This document shows, one piece after another, positions 46,020 to 59,128 of a DNA stretch of 64,000 nucleotides (the stretch's first letter is position 1; the number at the start of each line of letters is the position of its first letter). The position numbers and the translations under genes were made by a program. The stretch covers positions 1 to 64,000 of the forward strand of contig WJMA01000010.1 in assembly GCA_014728175.1 (NCBI GenBank), written 5' to 3'. Source of the stretch: Candidatus Fermentibacterota bacterium (GTDB taxonomy: Bacteria; Fermentibacterota; Fermentibacteria; Fermentibacterales; JCC-6). A model generated the notes under the pieces. That model ran no database searches, had not been told where the DNA came from, and saw only the letters and a list, made by a program, of their open reading frames with translations.

Positions 46020-46458
46020 GAAGAACAGATGCTATTGCAAGTGGAACCTCATGTCCACTGACCGGTCCTCTGCAATCGCTGAGCTTCTCGACATTGTTCC
46101 GCCCTTCGATGAAAGGCGAAAGAGCCTTCTGCTTACGGCTCTGGAGTCCAGGGAGCAGGCCGGGGCAACGGTCGTACACGAGTCCATCTCGATGCCGCAT
46201 TGCCGCAGCATCCTGGTGGACGATTTCGAGATAGTGTTGGGTCGCTCCAAGAAAGGCGTTGGATGGCCCGAGGAGAAAGTAGAGCTGGTTATCCTGTTCA
46301 TCTCACCGGTCACCCCTAAGAGCCCCGAGGAGCATACCCAGCTGATCAAGCAGTTTGCCGACAGGATCAAGGACGGTGGAGCCGAGAAGATCTTTGCGGC
46401 GGAAGACTGCGCGGAGCTGGCGGAGCTGCTGGACCTCGACCTCCTGGACGGCGGCTGA
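46018..46458 (+). CDS. PTS EIIA (EIIA-Ntr/fructose-type) domain protein
   Basis: AIAELLDIVPPFDERRKSLLLTALESREQAGATVVHESISMPHCRSILVDDFEIVLGRSKKGVGW; catalytic His in SMPHCR. Confidence 0.82.
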   Translation: MKNRCYCKWNLMSTDRSSAIAELLDIVPPFDERRKSLLLTALESREQAGATVVHESISMPHCRSILVDDFEIVLGRSKKGVGWPEEKVELVILFISPVTPKSPEEHTQLIKQFADRIKDGGAEKIFAAEDCAELAELLDLDLLDGG

Positions 46459-46459
46459 T

Positions 46460-50011
<3,552 letters not shown>

Positions 50012-50065
50012 TGAACACATCTGATTACGCTGGCAATAACGCATATCGGAGCCATGGGAGGTTCT

Positions 50066-50575
50066 ATGCGATTTTCTCCTAAAGATAAAGTTGTCCACCC
50101 CATACACGGCGCAGGCGTGATAACCGAGATAGCTGTAAAAAGCATCTCCGGCGAACCAACCGAATGCGTGGTGATAAAGCTGATGGTGGGTAACGCCGGC
50201 ATACTTCTGCCGACGGATTCTGTGGAGAAGACCGACCTGAGGTTCGTTGTGGATAAGAAGTCCATGCAGGAAGCGCTGGACGTTCTCTCCGAAAAGGCGG
50301 AGGAGCTTCCCAAAGACTGGAGGCGCAGAATAGAGACCCTCAAGGAGCGGGTTCACTCCGGTGATCCCGGGGAGGTCGCCAAAGCGGTGAGGGACATCAT
50401 AGCCCGGTCGATCAACAGCAAGATGAATCCCTCCGAGAAGCGGGTCCTTTCCGAGGCTGTGGGGGTTCTTGCCGGAGAGGTGGCTCTGGTGAAGGAGATC
50501 AAGGTCTCTTCGGCGAAGTCCATGATCCGCAGGGTGGCCAAAACGGCCCAGGAGGCGGAGCAGGAGGAAGACTGA
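50066..50575 (+). CDS. CarD/CdnL family transcriptional regulator
   Basis: MRFSPKDKVVHPIHGAGVITEIAVKSISGEPTECVVIKLMVGNAGILLPTDSVEKTDLR. Confidence 0.92.
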   Translation: MRFSPKDKVVHPIHGAGVITEIAVKSISGEPTECVVIKLMVGNAGILLPTDSVEKTDLRFVVDKKSMQEALDVLSEKAEELPKDWRRRIETLKERVHSGDPGEVAKAVRDIIARSINSKMNPSEKRVLSEAVGVLAGEVALVKEIKVSSAKSMIRRVAKTAQEAEQEED

Positions 50576-50593
50576 GAGGATGCTCCCCGGAAA

Positions 50594-51919
50594 ATGATCG
50601 AGCCCCAAAAGACGCTGAGTGCCGGGATTGTCGCTCCGGAGGAAGTAATACTCGTCCGGGTGTCCTCCGGGCCCTGGGATGAGCTGGATTCCCTGAGAGA
50701 GATAAAGGCCCTGGTCGAAAGCGCCGGAGGCCGGGTGGTAGAGACTTTCGCCCAGAAGAGGACTGCTCCCGATCCCAAGTACTACGTGGGCAGTGGCAAG
50801 CTGGAAGAGGTATCTTCTGCCGCCCGAGAGCTGGGTGTATCCACGCTGGTGTTCGACCACAACCTTTCTCCGGGACAGGTGGCCAAGCTGGAGGAGAGTA
50901 CCGACTGCAAAGTTTTGGATCGAACGGAGATAATCCTTGCGATCTTCGCGACCAGGGCCAGGACAAAAGAGGCCAAGCTTCAGATCGAGCTGGCACAGCT
51001 CCGCTACGCTCTGCCCCGCCTGACCCGGAAGTGGCATCACCTCTCCCGTCTGGGAGCGGGAATAGGCACCAGGGGCCCGGGTGAGACCCAGCTGGAGATA
51101 GACAGAAGGAGGGCGAGGTCCCGGATCCGTCTCCTGGAGTCCCAGTTGGATAAGACCAAGCTGCAGGGCGAGGTTCGCAGAGAAAGGCGTGGGAACCTGT
51201 ACCGGGTTACCCTCGTAGGATACACCAATGCCGGCAAGAGCACCCTGATGAACGCCTTCTGTGACGCGGGCGTATACTCGGCTGACAAACCGTTTGCCAC
51301 CCTGGACACGGTATCCAGGAAGCTCAGGCTGGGGCACGACGATCACATATTGATATCGGACACCGTAGGCTTCATCAGAAGATTGCCCGAAACACTGGTG
51401 GCAAGCTTCGAGGCTACTCTGGCCAACGTCAGGACGGCGGGTCTTCTCCTGGTGGTGAGCGACAGATCCAGAGAGGATAGACAGACTCGTCTGGCTACCG
51501 TATACAGAACCCTGGAGAGAATAGGAGCGGGCGATATCCCCCGCCTGCTGGTGTGGAACAAGATGGACCTGGCCCGGAAGGACTTGCCTCCCAGGACCGG
51601 AATAGCCGTTTCGGCGACCCGGCGGGAAGGCCTGGACGAGCTGCTGAAGGCCATCAGGATGCACAGGGACCGGCGGTTGGAATGGTTCGAGCTGTCCATG
51701 GAAAGGCCGGGCGGGAAGTTCCTCAACTGGCTCTATAGGAACTGCCTGGTACGTGACTTCGACCGCGACGGCTCGGGAGTCAGTGTTCTGGCAGGATGCT
51801 ATCCCGGTACCGAGAGGATAAAAAGCCGGCTGGGCGGAGAGAGCTTCGGATGGACGTTGCGGGAGGTCGCCTCCCCGGCCTCCGGGGATTATCACGAAAG
51901 CGGATCGGGCAATGGCTGA
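50594..51919 (+). CDS. hflX: GTPase HflX
   Basis: LDRTEIILAIFATRARTKEAKLQIELAQLRYALPRL...GIGTRGPGETQLEIDRR...LVGYTNAGKSTLMNAFC...VSDTVGFIRRLPETLVASFEAT. Confidence 0.95.
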   Translation: MIEPQKTLSAGIVAPEEVILVRVSSGPWDELDSLREIKALVESAGGRVVETFAQKRTAPDPKYYVGSGKLEEVSSAARELGVSTLVFDHNLSPGQVAKLEESTDCKVLDRTEIILAIFATRARTKEAKLQIELAQLRYALPRLTRKWHHLSRLGAGIGTRGPGETQLEIDRRRARSRIRLLESQLDKTKLQGEVRRERRGNLYRVTLVGYTNAGKSTLMNAFCDAGVYSADKPFATLDTVSRKLRLGHDDHILISDTVGFIRRLPETLVASFEATLANVRTAGLLLVVSDRSREDRQTRLATVYRTLERIGAGDIPRLLVWNKMDLARKDLPPRTGIAVSATRREGLDELLKAIRMHRDRRLEWFELSMERPGGKFLNWLYRNCLVRDFDRDGSGVSVLAGCYPGTERIKSRLGGESFGWTLREVASPASGDYHESGSGNG

Positions 51920-52346
51920 GGACAAGGTAGGAGAGGCAAGAGATACCTTGATGGAGCGGCTGCGCTCGCTACACGAGCTATTCGGTCGAAAGGTTCTTAC
52001 CGCCCGTTTGCTGGGTAGGCAGCTAGTCCAGCTGGTAAGCTCCGACGAGGCCCGAACAATCTGTGCCGAGATACCGGCCAAAGAGCAGGAGGCCAGACGA
52101 CTGCTCATTCGCATGTCTGATCCGGAGCAATGGCGCAACGACTCCCAGAAGAGCGAGGAGGAGAGAAGAAATCTCTTCCCGGCCAGGCTGGTAGAGGTCT
52201 TCCGATCCAAGGGCGAGCCTTCCGACGAGATGCTGGACGCCATACTGGACACCGCCAACCTCCCTTTCTTCGTGGGCTTCGTAAAGGATGAGCGCGGAGA
52301 CAACGACGGACAGAAGAAGAACAGCAGGGTAAGCGTTCTGGATTAA
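51912..52346 (+). CDS. Hypothetical protein
   Basis: 144-aa ORF overlapping the hflX stop by 8 nt, same strand; no recognised domain. Confidence 0.6.
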   Translation: MAEDKVGEARDTLMERLRSLHELFGRKVLTARLLGRQLVQLVSSDEARTICAEIPAKEQEARRLLIRMSDPEQWRNDSQKSEEERRNLFPARLVEVFRSKGEPSDEMLDAILDTANLPFFVGFVKDERGDNDGQKKNSRVSVLD

Positions 52347-52396
52347 GCCCTACCGGCTGGCCGAGGGAAGCTTCCTCACCATATTCGACGCGGGCA

Positions 52397-53461
52397 ATGG
52401 CGATTGGTCAATCGTCGCCGGGCCTTGGGCAACACCCCTGGAGGGAGATCCGCTTGGGCGAAGGCAGCAACAAACGTTCGCGCCTCGACAAGCTCTTCAA
52501 CGTTCTGGGAGTTCTGCTGGCGGCGGTGGCGCTGGTCTATCTGGCCAGGTCCTTCCACCAGGGGCTGACCAGAGCGGGAAGCCTGTCCGCCCTGCTGAGT
52601 TTCAAGCCATGGCTTTTCGCCGCATCCATGGCGCTCTTGATGGTTCACATGTGTTTGGCCGCGCTCTCCTGGATGATGGTCTCCGGCATCGTAGGCTGTC
52701 CCGTCAGCTATGGTCAGGCCTTCGCCATACATTTCCTCACCCAGGTGGGGAAGTACGTTCCGGGAAAGGTCTGGGCCGCCGTGGGAAAGGTCGGCCTGAC
52801 CAGGACCCTGGGATTGTCGGCGACCAAGGCCAGTCATGCCATGGTTCTGGAATCACTGTTCATAGTTTCCGGCTCGATGATCGTGGCGCTGCCGCTGGTT
52901 CCGGTGGCGGCGGACCATCTGGGGATGGGAAGGGTACTCAGCCTGGTCGCGGTCTCGGTCACCGCAGGAGCCCTGGTTCTAACCGCCCATCCTACCGCTT
53001 TCCGCCGCACTCTGCGATTCGTAGGCAGGATCACCGGAAAGACCCTCAGCTGCGAGGACCCCGGGTTCTTCAACGTAGTAAGGCTGCTGCCTATCTATCT
53101 GCTTGTTTTCCTGACCCAGGGCCTGGCCTTCGTGCTACTGGCCTGGAGCTTCGGAACCGACCTTCCCCTGTATCCCGGAATGTTCGTCTTTCCCATGGCC
53201 ATGGTCATCGGTTTCATAGTGGTGTTCGCTCCGGGCGGTCTGGGCGTGCGCGAGGTTACACTCTCATGGCTGGTCGCGCTCAGCGCGCCCACGGTCGGTC
53301 CGGGACAGGCCGAGTTGCTCTCCATAGCTGCCCGTCTTTGGATAACCCTGGTGGAGGCTCTGGCCTTCGGTATCGCCGTTTTCCTATGGGGTGGCGGTCG
53401 GCCGTGGAGAATCGTGATGGGCAGAGGTCAGAATACATCCAGACCTTCCACAGCCACGTAG
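52397..53461 (+). CDS. Flippase-like / lysylphosphatidylglycerol synthase TM-region family (UPF0104) membrane protein
   Basis: ARSFHQGLTRAGSL...LSWMMVSGIVGCPVSYGQAFAIHFLTQVGKYVPGKVWAAVGKV...VFAPGGLGVREVTLSWLV. Confidence 0.85.
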   Translation: MAIGQSSPGLGQHPWREIRLGEGSNKRSRLDKLFNVLGVLLAAVALVYLARSFHQGLTRAGSLSALLSFKPWLFAASMALLMVHMCLAALSWMMVSGIVGCPVSYGQAFAIHFLTQVGKYVPGKVWAAVGKVGLTRTLGLSATKASHAMVLESLFIVSGSMIVALPLVPVAADHLGMGRVLSLVAVSVTAGALVLTAHPTAFRRTLRFVGRITGKTLSCEDPGFFNVVRLLPIYLLVFLTQGLAFVLLAWSFGTDLPLYPGMFVFPMAMVIGFIVVFAPGGLGVREVTLSWLVALSAPTVGPGQAELLSIAARLWITLVEALAFGIAVFLWGGGRPWRIVMGRGQNTSRPSTAT

Positions 53462-54747
53462 GGCAGGCTGTCCTGCCCCACCAGGTGACGTTTCCGCCCC
53501 ACCATGGAGATCCGGCTCAAGGCGCGGTATACGTTGCCGGTTACCCGCAGTCTTCCGGCCCTTCCCTCTACCGTGCCCCGACGGCATACGTAGGACAGAC
53601 TCGCGTCCAGGCTGAAGTCTCCGCTGAGCACGTTGCTGGTTCCCCCGGACAGGATCTGGTCCACCAGGACGCAGTCCCCGGCGGCGGACAGCATCTCCTC
53701 CGGGGTGTGCTCGCCGGTCTCGACCAACAGATTCGTGCAGACCGGCTCGGGCAGGTCGTTGTAGTTCCTGCCGGCGTTTCCGGTAGAGGCCTCTCCTGCC
53801 TCCGAGGCGGTGGCCAGGTCGAAGATGAAGCCCGTGAACCTTCCCCGGTCCACCAGTGCCTTGTCCCTGGTCGCCGTTCCCTCGGCGTCGAAGGGAGCGG
53901 ATGCCGCCCCGTAGTTCAAAAGCGGCCGGTCGTTTACGGTCAGCAGGTCGCTGAAGATAGCCCGACCCACCGAGCCGGCCAGGGGGCTGTATCCCCTGAC
54001 CAGGGAGCTGCCGCTTACTCCGGCCCGGAAGCCCTGGAGAAGTACGGAGAAGGCCTCCGGTGACAGTACGACGGGCGTACCGCCGGGGGGATGGTGCGGA
54101 GGGGCCAAAGCCAGCCATTCCGATGGGGGAAGGATCCGGTCGGGATCGGGAAGGGCCTCTTGCCAGCTTCCCGATGAGCCGGTGGTGGCTATGCTCACGG
54201 TGCCCTCGCCGGTGGGGACGGAAACCCTCAGGTTCCATTCGACGAACATCTTTTCATAATCGGCGTCCAGGCCTTCGGAGTTGGCAAGACGGAACGATCT
54301 TCGATGAAGGCTTAGACTTCCATCCATTGATCCGTGAGGGAATACGTCGCGTACATCCTGTCTGAAAGCTCTCAGACGATCTAGAAGATCTTCGGGCCCG
54401 ATCGGAGCCAGCTCCGGGTCGACCAGCTCGACCGAGGACGGCTGGAGCGAAGAAGGCAGGTCGAAGGTCGCGGGGCGGCCGAACTTGGACGAGGCCATGG
54501 CCAGCTCGGCCAGGGTCTCCAAATCTCCGGAGGCGGTGCCCGCGATACCGATTCTGCCGTTTCGGAAAATCCTCAGGCTGAGCAGATCCTCCGTTGCGCT
54601 GTGGACCTTGGTTATACCGGTCTTGGATATGCTTACCGTGTTTTCCTGCAGATACGTGCCCAGAGCCTCGGAGGAGTCGGATACATCCCGGACCAGGTCG
54701 AGGATCTCCTCGGTCCGGCCCAGGTTGGCTTCCGGGTCAGCCCGCAT
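53428..54747 (-). CDS. pmbA: TldD/PmbA family protein (PmbA/TldE subunit)
   Basis: VSISKTGITKVHSATEDLLSLRIFRNGRIGIAGT...PVVLSPEAFSVLL...FDAEGTATRDKALVDRGRFTGFIFDLATASEAG...NLLVETGEHTPEEML. Confidence 0.87.
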   Translation of the reverse strand: MRADPEANLGRTEEILDLVRDVSDSSEALGTYLQENTVSISKTGITKVHSATEDLLSLRIFRNGRIGIAGTASGDLETLAELAMASSKFGRPATFDLPSSLQPSSVELVDPELAPIGPEDLLDRLRAFRQDVRDVFPHGSMDGSLSLHRRSFRLANSEGLDADYEKMFVEWNLRVSVPTGEGTVSIATTGSSGSWQEALPDPDRILPPSEWLALAPPHHPPGGTPVVLSPEAFSVLLQGFRAGVSGSSLVRGYSPLAGSVGRAIFSDLLTVNDRPLLNYGAASAPFDAEGTATRDKALVDRGRFTGFIFDLATASEAGEASTGNAGRNYNDLPEPVCTNLLVETGEHTPEEMLSAAGDCVLVDQILSGGTSNVLSGDFSLDASLSYVCRRGTVEGRAGRLRVTGNVYRALSRISMVGRKRHLVGQDSLPYVAVEGLDVF

Positions 54748-56119
54748 ATACACTTCCCAGAAGAACGTGGGGGCCACCGAAGCTTACCGGAAGATAGTGA
54801 TCCTCGCCCCTGGAGCAGCCCCCGATTCCGCTGAACATGGACAGCTCGTCACCCAGGGCCCGGACCGATCCCAGAACGTCGAAAACGCTTCCGGATATGG
54901 TAACCGGTCTGACCGGGTCCCGGACCATCCCCCCCTTTACGATGTATGCCGCCTCGGAGGTGAAGCTGAAGCGCTCCATGTCGGTCGTGCCGCCCGTGGC
55001 TCCCCGCAGGTACAGACCCTCGTCCATAAGAGCCAGCATGGATTCGAGGTCCAGGTCGCCGGGCTCGAGGTAGGTACAGGACATGCGAACCTCCGGCGGT
55101 TTACGGAAATCGACGGCCCTGCCATTACCTGTGCTCCTAGAGCCTTCCGCACCCGCGGTCTGGAGGGAGTGGAGCCTTCCCACCAGCTTGCCCCCGGAGA
55201 CCAGAGTCGTGGACTGCCCAGGCTCTCCCTCGTCGTCGAAGTCGTAGCTTCCCGGCATGTCCTGCATCGTAGCGTCGTCCACCACGTTGACGCTGGGTGG
55301 ACCGACCTGCCTGCCCAATTCCAGAAGATCCTCCAGGGCGGGGCTGTCCCGTTGAAAGTCGGCCTCGCTCAGGTGACCGAAGGCCTCGTGGGTAAGTATT
55401 CCCGCCAGCTCGGGGTCGACCAGAACCCTGTACTCGCCCGGGGTTATGCTGCGGTCGGTGTCCCGGCCGGAGAGCTCCTCCGCCATCTCCTCTATAAGCC
55501 GTTCCCTGTGTCTTACGAACTCGAAGCCTCCCCTGTGGGAAAATGCCCGGGAGACCGAGGTCGCGTGCTCGCCACCGGTCATCTCCAAGCTCATCCCGCA
55601 TATGCTCTCGTGCTCCCTGACCCGGGTTCCCAGCGAGCTGAGTATGACCCGCTCCCTCTCGATCTCCCTGTAATAGACCCTGGAGGATACGTCGGGAAGC
55701 GCCGCTGCCATAAGGTCACAGTAACGGCGGCAGAGAAACGCCTTCTCCTTCATGGGAACGTCGCACAGGGGCTCCACCGAGGGGCGGCCCACCGTCTTCA
55801 CCAACCCGCTTCCCGCCGCCAGCTGGATTCGTGGGCCCCCGGTGATGTCCTCCGCCCTGGCGATTGCCCGTTCCAGCGAGGAACTAAGCTGTTCGAGACC
55901 GGTGAAGGAAGCGGTACCCCAATTGCCGCCACTGAGCACGCGTACGAAACCGCCCTCGTCGAAGGCGGGGCCGTAGCTCTCTACGTTTCTGCCGGCGTGG
56001 ACCAGATCGAGCACGTGCCTCTGCTCCAGGCGGACGTCCAGGAACTCGCCCCGGAAATCGTTGGTGAGATTTATCGCCTTGTTCACCAGCGCTTCGAAGG
56101 TGTCGCTGTATATCCTCAT
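54737..56119 (-). CDS. tldD: TldD family metalloprotease
   Basis: YRVLVDPELAGILTHEAFGHLSEADF (HExxxH); NVVDDATMQDMPGSYDFDDEGEPGQSTTLVSGGKLVGRLHSLQTA. Confidence 0.92.
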   Translation of the reverse strand: MRIYSDTFEALVNKAINLTNDFRGEFLDVRLEQRHVLDLVHAGRNVESYGPAFDEGGFVRVLSGGNWGTASFTGLEQLSSSLERAIARAEDITGGPRIQLAAGSGLVKTVGRPSVEPLCDVPMKEKAFLCRRYCDLMAAALPDVSSRVYYREIERERVILSSLGTRVREHESICGMSLEMTGGEHATSVSRAFSHRGGFEFVRHRERLIEEMAEELSGRDTDRSITPGEYRVLVDPELAGILTHEAFGHLSEADFQRDSPALEDLLELGRQVGPPSVNVVDDATMQDMPGSYDFDDEGEPGQSTTLVSGGKLVGRLHSLQTAGAEGSRSTGNGRAVDFRKPPEVRMSCTYLEPGDLDLESMLALMDEGLYLRGATGGTTDMERFSFTSEAAYIVKGGMVRDPVRPVTISGSVFDVLGSVRALGDELSMFSGIGGCSRGEDHYLPVSFGGPHVLLGSVYAG

Positions 56120-56871
56120 TCGAAGGCGGACCCGCTCTCGGTCATGTAGAGACCCTCGGAGGCCAGCTCGTCCAGAACCATCCTGGCAGAGTCGCTCCAG
56201 GGACCATCGGGCGAGAGGTAAAGGTACCTATTCATGTTGTCCGACGCCCTCATGTAGTCTTCCCATGCCAGGTAGACCCTGGCCAGACCCCAGTAGGCGG
56301 GGGGGTAGTCGGCCCGAGCGGCCGGGATGAGAACGTCCCGGGCCTCGCTCAGCTCCCCCTTGCCTCTCATCATGGAGCCCAACATCACTCTGGCCTGAAG
56401 CCCCGTATCCCCGCCGTGGTCTATCGTTTTAAGCAGCCACCGACGGGCTTGGGTCGAGTCCACGCAGGCGATGGAGGTACGGGCCATCAGCAACCAGGTT
56501 TCCGGAAGGGAGGGCGCGAGAAGATAGGCCTCGTTCGCCATCTCGTGGGCCGCTTCGGCGCTGTCGACCCGTAGCAGGATCCTGCCCAGCTCCAGGGGTC
56601 CCCTGTGGTCCTCCGGGTTTTGTTCCATGAACTCCCGGAGAAAGCTGCAGGCCGTCACCAGGTCGCCCTTTCTGGCCTTTATTATTCCCAGGCCCAGAAA
56701 CGCCTCCGGGCATGAGACGCCGCTCTCCAGGGCGGTGGCGAACTCCGCCTCGGCCCGTTCCAGGAGTCCCTGGGACATGTAGGCCATACCCATCTCCACG
56801 TGTAGTTTCGTGGTCTCCTCCTCGTAGTCCAGGCCTAGAAACAAGACTGCAAGAACCAAGAGCCAGGCCAT
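56116..56871 (-). CDS. TPR-repeat protein with N-terminal signal/TM segment
   Basis: MAWLLVLAVLFLGL; GMAYMSQGLLERAEAEFATALESG...FLGLGIIKARKGDLVTACSFLREFMEQNPEDH. Confidence 0.78.
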   Translation of the reverse strand: MAWLLVLAVLFLGLDYEEETTKLHVEMGMAYMSQGLLERAEAEFATALESGVSCPEAFLGLGIIKARKGDLVTACSFLREFMEQNPEDHRGPLELGRILLRVDSAEAAHEMANEAYLLAPSLPETWLLMARTSIACVDSTQARRWLLKTIDHGGDTGLQARVMLGSMMRGKGELSEARDVLIPAARADYPPAYWGLARVYLAWEDYMRASDNMNRYLYLSPDGPWSDSARMVLDELASEGLYMTESGSAFE

Positions 56872-56973
56872 TGTGTCCTTCCTTTCCCTCAGGTCGAAGT
56901 TTATCATAAAAGCTCGCTTCATCACCGTCAGTAAGCAGCCTCCATCCTTCGCACAAACTACGGGGGAAAGAGC

Positions 56974-58332
56974 ATGGAAGAGTTCGATCTGGTAGTAATC
57001 GGCGGTGGCCCGGGCGGATACGTCCCGGCCATCCGGGCGGCCCAGATGGGTAAGAAGGTGTTGGTGGTCGAGGAGAGGGAGCTGGGAGGAACCTGTCTGA
57101 ACGTGGGGTGCATACCCACCAAGGCCCTGTGGGCTTCGGCCCGGCTTCTGCAGGATGTGCGTCAGGCGCGGAAGCTCGGTATGCAAGGATCCATGGAGTT
57201 CTCCTATTCCTCCCTGGCCAAGCGGAAGGATAAGGTAACCCGCCGGCTGAGGAAGGGAGTGGAAGGCCATCTGGAGAAGCTGGGGGTGGAGGTCCGCAAG
57301 CTCCACGGAGAGTTGGTGGCCCCCGACGTGGTGGATGTGGACGGAACGCGGGTCAAGGCATCCAGGGTTCTCCTGTCGCCGGGGTCACGTCCCGCCCTTC
57401 CCGGCCCCTTTTCAGTGGAGGGAGTTCCGACCAGCACCGAGGCTCTGGCGTGGACGGAGCTGCCCCGGAGCCTGACCGTGGTGGGCGGAGGCGTGATAGG
57501 TTGCGAGTTTGCGGGGATATTCGCCGCCCTGGATGTGAAAGTGACCGTAGTGGAGATGCTTCCGGACGTACTGCCCGGGGTGGACCCCGACGTTACCCGG
57601 GTGGTGGTCAAGGGGCTGAAGCGCCTGGGGGTGGAGGTTCTGACGGAGAGCCCCGCCAAGAGCGTGGAAGTGAACACCGATGCCGCTGCCGTGGTTCTGG
57701 AGCAAGGCGACCGAATAGAGTCCGACCGGCTCCTGGTGGCAGTGGGAAGATGGCCCAGAGTGGACGACCTGGGCTTAAAGCAGGCCGGGGTGGACCATAC
57801 CTCAGAAGGCATCTCCATAGATGAGCATTGCAGAACCAACCTTCCCGGGGTCTACGCCGCCGGTGACGCGACGGGCAAGTGGCAGCTGGCGCACGCGGCC
57901 AGCGCTCAGGCCCTGGCCGCCGTGGATCACATGTTCGGCTCGGGCCGAAGAACGGTGGATCCCGATACCATGCCCGCCTGTATCTTCACTCATCCCGAGG
58001 TGGCGGTAGTGGGACCGGGAGAGGAGGAGTGCGAGGATCGGGGCATTCCGGTCCGAGTGGGCCGAGCGAGGTACATGGCCAACGGCAAGGCGGTGGGAAT
58101 GGGAAAGACGGACGGCTTCCTGAAGCTTATCTGCCGGGAGGCGGATGACGTGGCGGTGGGAGTCCAGATAGTCGGAGCCGACGCCAGCTCCCTCGTCGGA
58201 GAGGCGGTAGCCGTGTTGGGTGCCGGTACGACGGCAACGGAGCTTGCCGGTCACCCGCATCCCCATCCCACCCTCACCGAGATGTTCATGGAGGCCGCCG
58301 AATCGCTGGGGGAGGGCGCCATCCATGGCTGA
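56974..58332 (+). CDS. lpdA: Dihydrolipoyl dehydrogenase
   Basis: DLVVIGGGPGGYVPAIRAAQMGKKVLVVEERELGGTCLNVGCIPTKALW...AAGDATGKWQLAHAAS...HPHPTLTEMFMEAA. Confidence 0.93.
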   Translation: MEEFDLVVIGGGPGGYVPAIRAAQMGKKVLVVEERELGGTCLNVGCIPTKALWASARLLQDVRQARKLGMQGSMEFSYSSLAKRKDKVTRRLRKGVEGHLEKLGVEVRKLHGELVAPDVVDVDGTRVKASRVLLSPGSRPALPGPFSVEGVPTSTEALAWTELPRSLTVVGGGVIGCEFAGIFAALDVKVTVVEMLPDVLPGVDPDVTRVVVKGLKRLGVEVLTESPAKSVEVNTDAAAVVLEQGDRIESDRLLVAVGRWPRVDDLGLKQAGVDHTSEGISIDEHCRTNLPGVYAAGDATGKWQLAHAASAQALAAVDHMFGSGRRTVDPDTMPACIFTHPEVAVVGPGEEECEDRGIPVRVGRARYMANGKAVGMGKTDGFLKLICREADDVAVGVQIVGADASSLVGEAVAVLGAGTTATELAGHPHPHPTLTEMFMEAAESLGEGAIHG

Positions 58333-59128
58333 CAGGCTTGAGGCGCTCTCCGAGCTGCTGGATGTTGTGGACAGGCTGCGGGGGCCGCAGGGATGCGCAT
58401 GGGACCGGGATCAGACCCTTTCCTCGCTGCGACCCTACATGCTGGAGGAAGCTTACGAGGTAGCCGACAGCATACAGGATGGCGACTGGCACGCCCTACG
58501 GGGGGAATTGGGAGACCTTCTTCTACACGTGCTCATGATGGCGGCCATCGCCGGGGAAAGGGGGCTGTTCGACGTATCCGACGTAGCCGGAAGCATTCGG
58601 GACAAGCTGGTGAGAAGGCATCCCCACGTTTTCGGCGACGGAGACCAGCTGACGCCGGAGCAGGTGGAAAGGCAGTGGGAGTCCATAAAGGCGTCCGAGA
58701 AGCGCCTCGAGGGATTTTTCGACTCCATCCCCTCCAGCATGCCCGCTCTGCAATTGGCCTGGAGGATCCAGCAGAGGGCCTCCGAGGTGGGCTTCGACTG
58801 GCCGGTTCCGGAGGGGGCCCGGTACAAGTTGATGGAGGAGCTGGAGGAGTTCGAGGAGTCGCTGGAGAGCGAGAGCTCCTGCCGGCAGGAGGAAGAGCTG
58901 GGTGATCTGCTGTTCAGCCTGGTGAACTACTGCCGCCTCTCGGGGTTCGAGCCGGAGCAGGCCCTCAGGAGGGCGAACCGCAAGTTCATGTGCCGTTTCT
59001 ATCTGATGGAGAAGGGATTGCGCCAAAAAGGACTATCGCTTCGGGACGCCAGCCTGGAGGAGATGGAGGAGGAATGGCGGAGGGCTAAGGAGACGGCCGA
59101 GCCCCCGGACGAAGGAGGTAATTCCTAG
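58325..59128 (+). CDS. mazG: Nucleoside triphosphate pyrophosphohydrolase
   Basis: LDVVDRLRGPQGCAWDRDQTLSSLRPYMLEEAYEVADSI...GELGDLLLHVLMMAAIAGE...LEEFEESLE...EELGDLLFSLVNYCR. Confidence 0.94.
   Translation: MADRLEALSELLDVVDRLRGPQGCAWDRDQTLSSLRPYMLEEAYEVADSIQDGDWHALRGELGDLLLHVLMMAAIAGERGLFDVSDVAGSIRDKLVRRHPHVFGDGDQLTPEQVERQWESIKASEKRLEGFFDSIPSSMPALQLAWRIQQRASEVGFDWPVPEGARYKLMEELEEFEESLESESSCRQEEELGDLLFSLVNYCRLSGFEPEQALRRANRKFMCRFYLMEKGLRQKGLSLRDASLEEMEEEWRRAKETAEPPDEGGNS

Noticed and set aside
52609-54063. 484-aa + ORF overlapping the flippase and pmbA
   Set aside because: Runs through an alternative frame of the flippase and antisense to pmbA; composition is not protein-like.
53428-56119. 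RiPP (microcin-like) biosynthetic cluster suggested by TldD/PmbA
   Set aside because: TldD/TldE are widespread housekeeping proteases; neighbours (TPR, lpdA, flippase) include no precursor or modification enzymes.
54485-56149. 554-aa + ORF antisense to pmbA/tldD
   Set aside because: Shadow ORF of two well-supported TldD/PmbA genes.
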